A stretch of DNA of 11,490 nt from Ignavibacteria bacterium UBA5771 (GTDB taxonomy: Bacteria; Bacteroidota; Ignavibacteria; Kapaibacteriales; UBA2268), in the NCBI GenBank assembly GCA_002418685.1, contig DIEP01000015.1, forward strand, positions 2,776 to 14,265. Reading direction: 5' to 3'. Each line of letters opens with the position of its first letter. Position 1 is the stretch's first letter. The notes beneath the pieces were generated by a model, which made no database searches, was not told the DNA's origin, and worked only from the letters and a program-made list of their open reading frames with translations. A program made the translations under genes and the position numbers. Below are positions 1-6,552 of the stretch, piece by piece.

Positions 1-38
1 AAAAGTAATTTAACGATTTTAAATAATATTTAATATAA

Positions 39-81
39 AAAAAATGGGGATGTTCAAATAAAATGAACAACCCCATTTTTT
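39..81 (-). terminator. Intrinsic terminator after the 1044-residue T9SS protein gene
   Basis: A near-perfect inverted repeat pairs 39-56 with 64-81 around a 7-nt loop (57-63), with a single A-A mismatch (50/70). The GC-rich core is GGGG (46-49) against CCCC (71-74). Read on the minus strand, the hairpin lies about 15 bp past the TAA stop at 97-99 and is followed by a run of T, the standard rho-independent layout. The plus-strand copy also ends in a T run (76-81), so it could act in both directions and serve a convergent gene left of the window. It marks the 3' end of the operon. Confidence 0.88.
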
Positions 82-96
82 ATAGTAATGAAAAGT

Positions 97-3000
97 TTAG
101 TTAATTACATTAACTTTAACTATTCTTGAGATATTTCCACTGGTAAGCTTAAGAATATAAGCACCAGTTGATAAATCTTTTGATTTAATAGAGAATGATT
201 TCAAACCCATATCCACATTGCCTTCAAATAGTGTCATAACTTCATTGCCAAGTGTGTTATATAATTTCAAGCTAATATTTGAAGCTTCAGGAATATAAAC
301 ATTAACATTTGATACTATTGATATAGGATTTGGGTAAACTGCGAGTTCATAATCATTCAATACGTTTGACTTTTCAACTGTGATTGCATTTTTCATTGTT
401 TTAGTGATCTCAACTGACCCATTTGTACCACGTGAAATAGTTCCGAGAATTGAGCCTGAAATAGCATCGCGGAGTGTATAATCTGCGTCTGCATTTGCAA
501 TCGTAACTCGGACAGGATACTCGACACCTTGTAATTTTATGATATTTGATGATTCATTGCTCAAATATTTATCATTAACAAATCGAACATCGAATAATTC
601 CGTAGGTGGTGCAGGTGGTAATTCAAAATTATCAATATTGATAGATGCATCATTAGAAATATAAAGATCAGATGAGTGATCAACATTATCATTAATGTTT
701 AATTTTATTGCACTTGATAGAATATCACCTTTAATAGTTGAATAGCTGTCGCTATATTCTGGATTCTTTGCCAAACCGCAGCCTTGTAATTTATAGAACC
801 CTGAGCTGTTTACTTTAATCCAATAGCCAAGACCAGGAAGCAATTGAGAAGTTTCTTCATACCCTCTATTGGTCGTATAACCCCATATACCATATTGCAA
901 TGCAAATTCAAGCGATGGAATATCAAAATCCTCATATCTTGTAAATTGTATATTTGTAATATTAGTTGGGCATGAAAGTGCACCAATTGTATTCCAACCT
1001 TCATTTAGTCGTATTTTATCGATTGGAGGAAGGATTTCGTTAATTTGAGTACCAGAGAATGTGTAATCAACATTTGAGCCAAATTTTATAAAATAACCAT
1101 ATCCCACACTTAATGTTGGCGAATCCTGCCACTGATTTTGTGTAAAGAGATAAGGAATATTGATAGCTCTTGGATAAAATACATCCCACTGAGGACTTAG
1201 AGGCCTAACCGGTAATGAAAGCAAATTCCAACCGTTCTTAATGATAGGATTGTTATTATTATCTACATATTTAATCTCTTTTGGTAAAGTATATTCTATA
1301 TAGAACGAATTAATACGAGCATCTACAAATGTAAATGAACGTAAATTATCACCCACAACAGTACCTCCTGTGAGCATATCAACGGGTTGGAAATATGCTC
1401 CATTAAGAACATCTCTAATAAAGGCTCTTGCACCATTTGGTATTTGAGAAATATTCCAAGTCAATACAACAGGATAACCATTATGAGCATTGAATTTCAC
1501 TAAGAACAAATGTGATTTATTTGCTGTATAGTCTCTGATATCACGTGAATCTGAATATGGATTATCAATATTCGGCGAGAAATCACCAAATCCATTTGGA
1601 TATAAAGCTGCAAGCGTTGGATCTACTGGGAAGAATCTTGCATCAAATTGACTTGTTGATAATCCTTGTGAGGGATGATATTCACCAAACAGAGAATCAA
1701 CTTTATCACTTGCTCTGTTCCCTGTTCCAAATACTAATGTTCTTGCTGCGTCGCCTGGATTACTATTTACCATATTAAGATAAATGCCGGAAGCAATGTT
1801 TTGTAAATTACTTGGTCCTCTTGGTTCATAAGGTGGTCTAATGTAGATAAATTTAACTTGCAATCTTACATTATCCCATCTTGCATAAGGTGATTTGAAA
1901 GTAATATAGCCAACATGAATACCTGTTTTCTCTAAATCTGTAGGATCATTCAATTTTAACTTTTTAGGATCGCAAACAATTGTAAGATTCAAAGGTCCAA
2001 TATCGTATGTAGGTTGGCCTGCAGGATCTCTTTTAGCATCTGCACCAAGTAACCCATTATCCAAGAATTTATGTGGCAAAGTACGCTTTTGAGTTTTACC
2101 ACCATCCTTAGAAATTAATAGCCACGGTTCATTTGTTTCCATTGTGATATAATTAAGTCGGGAAAGTTCAAGACCATTTTGTACAACAATAGTCTTTGTA
2201 CCAACAGCCGGACTTAATGCACTATTTGAATCGACTGTAATAACCTGATCAAGCATAAAATAAGAATCAGTCACTTTTGTAATGGTATATCCTGCTTCTT
2301 GTGATGATGGAAATGAAAAGTAAGGTTCTCCATTTGAGATTCTAAAATAAATTGAACCTGGGCGATAAGGCTCAGTAATATTCTCTGTCAAATCTTCATT
2401 ATTCAATCCTGCTAAGCCTGGATACGGATCAAGTGATGGATATTCGCCTTGATAATTTGTTTTGTAAATATGTGAGAAACCCTCATAAGCAAGTTGTTTT
2501 GTAACATCAAGATTATTGAACTTTATTTCTGAATTTGAAATATACATCGGTGTATTTAATGAAGCATATCCTGATGGATCTCCAACAATTTCTTTACCAA
2601 TAATTTTGAATTTTATGTATAATAAAACAAACCATTGATCTTGGAAATTCTCTTCATTGTGTCTCATTGGCATAATAGAATGACCTGTAATAGTAATTCT
2701 TCTTCCTCTTTTGCCTTCAAAAGTTTGACTTAGCCTATTATCTTCCCATTTTTGAGGATTAAGATAATACCAATATGTTGAATCAGGACGATCATACCAA
2801 TCTACTGTCCAACCATAAGCAAATGGTGGATCTTCATCAACAGTTCCATTGAGATAAAGAAAATCCTCCATATAAGTCGGATGAGTTAATTGAATTCCCG
2901 TTGCTTTAACAGCTGCTGAATCATAGAATAAAGAAAATTTAAAACTGTAAATTGGAGGTACAATGTATTGGGTAGCATCCATTGTATAAAAGTTATTTTG

Positions 3001-3231
3001 AATAAACACTGGAACTAGTACTTCTCTATCTTGAGAAGTTGAGGGGGCAGCCCAAAATCTTCCATCAGGGTAGGCATTTGCGTCATACCCAACATTCTCC
3101 CCAGTTAGTGATAATCGCGGTGATAGAGGTTTCTGAGCATTCGCATTCACATTCGATAACACGATGAATGCTAAAATTAACAACCCCACTAATTTCCCAC
3201 CGTAGCGAGTTAGCTTGAAAATCTTCATCAT
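97..3231 (-). CDS. T9SS-exported multidomain surface protein (cohesin-like, BACON-like, duplicated modules)
   Basis: This 1044-residue protein is predicted to be exported and probably anchored at the outer surface; no enzyme domain is visible. It starts MMK, then has a hydrophobic stretch ending in ANA, with likely signal cleavage near residue 32. Domains judged by eye: a cohesin-like beta-sandwich at about 70-215 (PVFIQNN, FKFSLFYDSAAV, late LLYIKFKII strand); a BACON/Ig-like domain at about 340-463 (PWLLIS, GIHVGYITF); an FDAR module at 498-648; two GWN modules at 666-730 and 743-817; a second module with ELPPAPP (870-876) and FDVRF (880-884); and a type A T9SS sorting domain from about 963, with YPNP, LYNTLGNEV, STGAYILKL and a basic/hydrophobic tail. 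A good Shine-Dalgarno sequence sits directly after the stop of the upstream gene, implying co-translation. Secretion route is confident; ligand and function are unknown. Confidence 0.9.
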   Translation of the reverse strand: MMKIFKLTRYGGKLVGLLILAFIVLSNVNANAQKPLSPRLSLTGENVGYDANAYPDGRFWAAPSTSQDREVLVPVFIQNNFYTMDATQYIVPPIYSFKFSLFYDSAAVKATGIQLTHPTYMEDFLYLNGTVDEDPPFAYGWTVDWYDRPDSTYWYYLNPQKWEDNRLSQTFEGKRGRRITITGHSIMPMRHNEENFQDQWFVLLYIKFKIIGKEIVGDPSGYASLNTPMYISNSEIKFNNLDVTKQLAYEGFSHIYKTNYQGEYPSLDPYPGLAGLNNEDLTENITEPYRPGSIYFRISNGEPYFSFPSSQEAGYTITKVTDSYFMLDQVITVDSNSALSPAVGTKTIVVQNGLELSRLNYITMETNEPWLLISKDGGKTQKRTLPHKFLDNGLLGADAKRDPAGQPTYDIGPLNLTIVCDPKKLKLNDPTDLEKTGIHVGYITFKSPYARWDNVRLQVKFIYIRPPYEPRGPSNLQNIASGIYLNMVNSNPGDAARTLVFGTGNRASDKVDSLFGEYHPSQGLSTSQFDARFFPVDPTLAALYPNGFGDFSPNIDNPYSDSRDIRDYTANKSHLFLVKFNAHNGYPVVLTWNISQIPNGARAFIRDVLNGAYFQPVDMLTGGTVVGDNLRSFTFVDARINSFYIEYTLPKEIKYVDNNNNPIIKNGWNLLSLPVRPLSPQWDVFYPRAINIPYLFTQNQWQDSPTLSVGYGYFIKFGSNVDYTFSGTQINEILPPIDKIRLNEGWNTIGALSCPTNITNIQFTRYEDFDIPSLEFALQYGIWGYTTNRGYEETSQLLPGLGYWIKVNSSGFYKLQGCGLAKNPEYSDSYSTIKGDILSSAIKLNINDNVDHSSDLYISNDASINIDNFELPPAPPTELFDVRFVNDKYLSNESSNIIKLQGVEYPVRVTIANADADYTLRDAISGSILGTISRGTNGSVEITKTMKNAITVEKSNVLNDYELAVYPNPISIVSNVNVYIPEASNISLKLYNTLGNEVMTLFEGNVDMGLKSFSIKSKDLSTGAYILKLTSGNISRIVKVNVIN
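382..714 (-). repeat. ELPP/FDxR module, second copy in the 1044-residue protein
   Basis: Residues about 840-950 carry the ordered landmarks SDLYIS, ELPPAPP (870-876), FDVRF (880-884), YPVRVTI (905-911) and LRDAISGS (920-927), directly before the sorting domain. The same order is seen at 1288-1740 in this gene and at 6892-7401 in the giant gene. The spacing suggests a beta-sandwich of about 110-170 residues. I infer a homologous pre-sorting-domain module. The ELPP/FDxR part is clear, but the outer boundaries are approximate. Confidence 0.7.
781..1236 (-). repeat. Tandem pair of GWN modules
   Basis: Two consecutive segments of the 1044-residue protein follow one pattern. The first (residues 666-730) runs NGWNLLSLPV, then GYGYFIKF, then YTFSG. 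The second (743-817) runs NEGWNTIGAL, then PGLGYWIKV, then FYKLQG. Each opens with a GWN turn and a hydrophobic strand and closes with G-x-GY(F/W)IK plus a short strand. This is a diverged internal duplication. I recall similar modules in other secreted proteins of T9SS bacteria, usually near the C-terminus; the role is unknown. Confidence 0.72.
1288..1740 (-). repeat. FDAR module, first copy in the 1044-residue protein
   Basis: Residues about 498-648 show LVFGTGNRASD, a GEY turn, FDARF (529-533), LFLVKF (575-580), YPVVLTWN (586-593), IRDVLNG (605-611) and FYIEYT (643-648). The order matches the giant protein's C-terminal module, which has LQFGTSS, FDARW, YKAQF, YPVTISW, IQD and FEITIT. The ELPPxPP element is replaced here by EYHPSQGLS, so this copy has diverged. 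It lies inside the protein rather than beside the sorting domain. Confidence 0.62.
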
Positions 3232-3246
3232 TAAAAACTCCTTTTA
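3232..3246 (-). promoter_or_regulatory. Shine-Dalgarno site abutting the upstream stop codon
   Basis: On the minus strand the upstream gene ends in TAA (3246-3244), followed at once by AAGGAG (3243-3238), six bases, and ATG at 3231-3229. A second in-frame ATG (3228-3226) lies nine bases from the site, so either could be used. Having the stop and ribosome-binding site adjacent implies translational coupling in one transcript and leaves no room for a promoter between the genes. Confidence 0.75.
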
Positions 3247-4425
3247 ATTTGAATAATATTTATAAAATTTTTTGATTTCATTATTGCTATTCGTTTTTAA
3301 AACAAGAAAATAAATTCCCGCTTTAAAATCTTTTAAATAAATTTTAATTATTGGCTTATTTATTAATTCTACACTTTCTATTAGATTACCTGTATAATTG
3401 TATATCTCTGCTATTTGAAAACAACCTGGATTTAATATTTCTACGAAATCGTTTGTAATATTAAAGTAGTTATCTATTTTCTGCTCATATATACCAAGAG
3501 TATCTTTCAAAGTATCGATATTTATTCTCACTGAGTCAGATCTAACTCCGAATATACAGTTGCATTCTCCAGTGTTTACACTATCTACTTTTAGGAAAAT
3601 ATTGTTTAAATTATTATAATTTAAAATTTTGAATTTAATATCAATGATAATTTCATTATTATATTGATTTAGATTAGCAATATTAATAATATTATCAATT
3701 GAATCAATATTTCCTATAATTCCAATACCACTATGCATATTTGCTTCAATAAGACTTAAGTCATCCTTAAGGTTCAATTTCACATCAACTGCATTTGTCT
3801 GGTGGTATTTTGGAAATTTAATTGATAATTGTGTTTCAAGAATAGAGTCAGTCTGTTTCAGTTTTATATCCTGAGTATCGAATTTAGTTTCAAGAATGTT
3901 ATTGTTTTGTTTTCTTATGGCATATACATATCCATCATTTAGAGAATCATAATTTCTCTTAAATTCGCTCGTAAAATTTAGTTCTTCTAAATTTATTAAA
4001 GTCGAATCAGGACAATTTCCAAGCCATTCGGCTAAAAACCCTACTAAGAGACTATCTCCATAACTTGGCGGTGCCATAACATTTGAAACCATACCGTAAC
4101 CTCTAATTAATCCATCAAGCCCATAACTAAAATCTATGTCAAAGAACTCAGAAAGGGTATTACCCTTTACATAATTTGTTATTTTCAATTTTGTTGTATC
4201 GTATCGTATTTGAAGATCGAATCCGAACAAGGAGTCGCTCTTTTGAATTTTATCAATTACAACAAAGAAAAGAACAAATCTTTTAGACAATGAATCGCAT
4301 ACATTCACTATATTTTCGCTATAAATATACGGAATTGTATTAGATTTAATTTTTGCATTGGCTGCTACCATAAATATTACGATAGCAGCAATGCAAAAAA
4401 GATTTCTTTTTCTTATCCGATTCAT
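3244..4425 (-). CDS. Small AT-rich T9SS-exported protein with cohesin-like domains
   Basis: This is a 393-residue exported protein of unknown function. A basic, hydrophobic N-terminus ends in ANA (residues 22-24), a plausible signal-peptidase I site. Residues about 45-165 look cohesin-like: an FVLFFVV strand, LFGFDLQIRYDTTKLKI (66-82), then GDSLLVGFLAEW (123-134). A second, weaker beta-rich segment of similar flavour covers about 195-300. The C-terminus (about 325-393) keeps the order of a T9SS sorting domain (ILNPGCFQIAEIYNYTG, then KAGIYFLVLKT and a lysine-rich tail) but lacks a canonical YPNP start. The coding sequence is unusually rich in A/T, giving many Asn, Ile, Lys and Asp. It lies 19 bp after the dockerin-like gene and 12 bp before the next, so it is surely co-transcribed. 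No convincing Shine-Dalgarno precedes its ATG. The cohesin assignment is tentative. Confidence 0.85.
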   Translation of the reverse strand: MNRIRKRNLFCIAAIVIFMVAANAKIKSNTIPYIYSENIVNVCDSLSKRFVLFFVVIDKIQKSDSLFGFDLQIRYDTTKLKITNYVKGNTLSEFFDIDFSYGLDGLIRGYGMVSNVMAPPSYGDSLLVGFLAEWLGNCPDSTLINLEELNFTSEFKRNYDSLNDGYVYAIRKQNNNILETKFDTQDIKLKQTDSILETQLSIKFPKYHQTNAVDVKLNLKDDLSLIEANMHSGIGIIGNIDSIDNIINIANLNQYNNEIIIDIKFKILNYNNLNNIFLKVDSVNTGECNCIFGVRSDSVRINIDTLKDTLGIYEQKIDNYFNITNDFVEILNPGCFQIAEIYNYTGNLIESVELINKPIIKIYLKDFKAGIYFLVLKTNSNNEIKKFYKYYSN

Positions 4426-4444
4426 TTATTTCAAATAACTATTG

Positions 4445-6397
4445 TTATTTAACAATCATTTTACCGGTTGCAGTCAAACCTTCACCTTGCAATCGATAAA
4501 TATACAAACCGGCAGCCAAATTGCCCGTGTTCCAATTTACACTTATTTGGTTATTTTCTAATTCGGAAGAAAATACATTTGCGATTTCTCTTCCAAATTC
4601 ATCATAGACATTTAAACTATATGATCCTTTGTTTGGAATATTAATGATGAAACTTGTGAAAATGTTAGTAATTGGATTCGGTGTGTTCGTTACCGACATA
4701 TTAGTTGATTCTTCCCCAACATTCAATTTATAGCTTTGATTTGGTAAATCATTATCATTCAAAGCCATTTTAGTAAGGTCAAGAATGTTGGCATTGACTT
4801 TTGCATTTACATAGCAAATTGGCTCGGAAACAACGAATTTTTCACCCGATGCAAGCACAATCTTATTGTTAACAAATGACACCAATGTATTTGAATTATT
4901 AGGAATAACATCTAATATTTCGGCATTGATATTTGCTCTTAATCCTAATGGTCCATCTATAACCGAAGTTAAATATATCGGAATTTGATAAACACCATTT
5001 CCTAAAGAAACAATATCTTTAGAATAAATACCTGGACTGCTAATTTCTTCATTCACTTTACCTTTTATTGGAAATGAATCTACAGCTGGATACCAAGGCA
5101 AAAATGATGCCTTTCCAGCAAGATATTGCAGTATAGTTGCTGCATCATACTCATTAGCAGAAAATAATATTTGCTTAAGTGAACTTACCTCACCAGGTAA
5201 ATCATCCCAATAGTTAACACTTTTTGTTTTAATTGGTTTAATATTAAGATTTACATCGTAGTAGTATCTTCCATTATGATCAACATCTGCATGATATGCT
5301 TCTCTACCTTTCACAGGATCAAGCGGTTTTTCCATTGCGACAGCCTTCAAAATTAATCGTGCATCATTGACTGTTACATATCGAGCTTGATTTGGATACC
5401 CAAAATTATAGTGTTTTGCACCTGGTGCTTTAGAAAAGTCCACATCACCATCCCCCCAACTCATCTCATCATGAAATGTTTTCTGAGCAGTAAAAAGAAA
5501 CTTGCCTTCTTTTATGTATGTTGGGGGCCAATCATTAGATAATGCTCGCGATGTTGTCACTGCTTCAGGAGCTACCATTGGATTGTCAGCAAGGAACATA
5601 TCATTGATGAACGCATTCATATAGTCTGCATCCCCACCAATTAATTTTCCTTCACCTTTTATTCCTATTGCTGCCCCACGAGTAAGGATACGGTCATCAT
5701 CTGCTTCCGATAAGTATGGATTTCCACCTACACTTCCATAATAGAATTCAATATCTCCCTGTTTATTGAATTGATCTGTAGATTTGATTATTTTAATCTG
5801 AAAATTAGCAATGCTATTTTTAAGATCTCTACCTTGATAATAGTAATTAATATTTAAGTTTTTCCATTCAATCGTTAATACATTCTCTGTTGAAAGGTAA
5901 AGTATTTGTGACGGTAAGAAACCTCTTAATGTCAGATCTTCATCACCTCTGTAATAATGATCTCCCCAAAAAGGAGCAATAACATTTACAGGGTATGATA
6001 CAGCATCAAGAAATAAACCTTGATTGTCTTTCGGGGGCAAAAATGGAGGGAATTGAACTACATTATTTTCCTTTTTACCAAATGTAATAAATCCATTTAT
6101 GTTGATCCAAAGTTTATTATAAACCTCACCATTGAATTCGAAATCAAATCCAATGTTTATTGCTTTATAACCATCATCATAATCGGGTACATTGAAATTT
6201 GGTGGCAATGCGAATAGCTGTCTATCAAGAAAAACAACTCCATTAATTCCATCAGGTTCTGGTAATGGGGTATAATCTGCACGGATTACACGAACCATGT
6301 CAAATTCTCCATATACCTGCGCTTTAATTTGAGACGATATTCCTGCCATCATCAAGAGGATTAAACCTCCAATAGCAATCTTGAATAACCTCTTCAT
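4445..6397 (-). CDS. T9SS-exported protein with nidogen-like, dockerin-like and Ig/cohesin-like domains
   Basis: This is a 650-residue secreted protein. The signal peptide runs to about residue 26 (QIKA before Q27). Residues about 78-248 resemble the extracellular NIDO type: GFDFEFNG, LWININGFITFG (96-107), APFWGDHY (141-148), TIEWKNL, DIEFYYG (215-221), AAIGIKG. A dockerin-like segment follows at 312-430. Its first half has GDGDVDF (315-321) and VNDARLILKAV (343-353). Its second has HADVDHNGRYYYD (369-381) and EYDAATILQYLAGK (416-429). Both halves carry inserted loops between the Asp-rich loop and the helix. Residues about 440-560 form an Ig/cohesin-like beta region, and 571-650 a type A sorting domain (NTPNP, LNVYDEFGREI, AAGLYIYRL). 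AAGGAG lies eight bases before the ATG. It is first of three closely spaced genes. No catalytic residues were recognised; a scaffold or adhesion role is inferred. Confidence 0.9.
   Translation of the reverse strand: MKRLFKIAIGGLILLMMAGISSQIKAQVYGEFDMVRVIRADYTPLPEPDGINGVVFLDRQLFALPPNFNVPDYDDGYKAINIGFDFEFNGEVYNKLWININGFITFGKKENNVVQFPPFLPPKDNQGLFLDAVSYPVNVIAPFWGDHYYRGDEDLTLRGFLPSQILYLSTENVLTIEWKNLNINYYYQGRDLKNSIANFQIKIIKSTDQFNKQGDIEFYYGSVGGNPYLSEADDDRILTRGAAIGIKGEGKLIGGDADYMNAFINDMFLADNPMVAPEAVTTSRALSNDWPPTYIKEGKFLFTAQKTFHDEMSWGDGDVDFSKAPGAKHYNFGYPNQARYVTVNDARLILKAVAMEKPLDPVKGREAYHADVDHNGRYYYDVNLNIKPIKTKSVNYWDDLPGEVSSLKQILFSANEYDAATILQYLAGKASFLPWYPAVDSFPIKGKVNEEISSPGIYSKDIVSLGNGVYQIPIYLTSVIDGPLGLRANINAEILDVIPNNSNTLVSFVNNKIVLASGEKFVVSEPICYVNAKVNANILDLTKMALNDNDLPNQSYKLNVGEESTNMSVTNTPNPITNIFTSFIINIPNKGSYSLNVYDEFGREIANVFSSELENNQISVNWNTGNLAAGLYIYRLQGEGLTATGKMIVK
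5108..5464 (-). other. Dockerin-like calcium-loop segment
   Basis: Two Asp/Asn-rich loops are each followed by a D-A-x-x-I-L helix. Copy one is GDGDVDF with VNDARLILKAV. Copy two is ADVDHNGRYYYD with YDAATILQYLAGK. This duplicated loop-helix pattern is the signature of type I dockerins, which bind calcium and dock onto cohesins. Copy two (D371, D373, N375, D381) fits a calcium loop well. The segment spans about 119 residues, against about 60-70 for a typical dockerin, because of insertions of roughly 20 and 34 residues between loop and helix. Calcium binding is inferred. Confidence 0.6.
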
Positions 6398-6411
6398 AAT
6401 ATATTCTCCTT
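6398..6411 (-). promoter_or_regulatory. Ribosome-binding site of the dockerin-like protein gene
   Basis: On the minus strand AAGGAG occupies 6411-6406, eight bases before the ATG at 6397-6395. This supports the chosen start, which also gives a proper signal peptide. No promoter elements could be picked out with confidence in the AT-rich stretch 6412-6460 upstream. Confidence 0.75.
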
Positions 6412-6460
6412 TATTATTTTAAATAATCTAATTTAGGTTTTTATTTTATATTTAATATTT

Positions 6461-6521
6461 CTTCAGTTCGCTGGCAAAGTGAAGACTTTTTAGATCTTCA
6501 CTTTTGCCAGATTTCCTGAAG
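6461..6521 (-). terminator. Long stem-loop between the giant gene and the three-gene operon
   Basis: The core stem pairs 6471-6485 with 6495-6510 (one bulged base, 9-nt loop at 6486-6494). An outer 6-bp stem, CTTCAG (6461-6466) with CTGAAG (6516-6521), encloses it across small internal loops. It lies about 30 bp past the TGA stop (6555-6553) of the giant gene and well before the next start codon, a position fitting a terminator. It has no clean T run on the minus strand (the flank is AAATATTAAATAT), so it may instead be a processing or stabilising hairpin, or an imperfect terminator. Confidence 0.6.
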
Positions 6522-6538
6522 TATTTCTATTAAATACT
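6520..6538 (-). repeat. Short perfect inverted repeat just after the giant gene
   Basis: AGTATTT (6520-6526) and AAATACT (6532-6538) are perfect 7-nt arms around a 5-nt loop. It begins about 15 bp after the stop codon of the giant gene and shares two bases with the outer arm of the larger stem-loop, so the two structures compete slightly. It is AT-rich and weak alone, and may be chance in such AT-rich DNA. Confidence 0.4.
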
Positions 6539-6552
6539 AAATATTATATTTA

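Noticed and set aside
810..1004. Short minus-strand open frame, with another at 8655-8867
   Set aside because: Both are out-of-frame within clear long genes and show no domain or ribosome-binding site.
1545..1778. Short plus-strand open frame, with others at 6020-6217, 7577-7762, 8444-8662 and 10716-10937
   Set aside because: All lie opposite well-supported genes, have no recognisable domain, and have compositions expected of shadow frames.
4366..4425. Lipoprotein signal in the 393-residue protein (cysteine at residue 11)
   Set aside because: The cysteine is inside the hydrophobic core and lacks the L-(A/S)-(G/A)-C context. A signal-peptidase I site at ANA fits better.
4426..4438. Perfect palindrome TTATTTCAAATAA just before the start of the 393-residue protein
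   Set aside because: With a one-base centre it cannot form a normal hairpin, and short AT palindromes are expected by chance here. An operator role cannot be supported.
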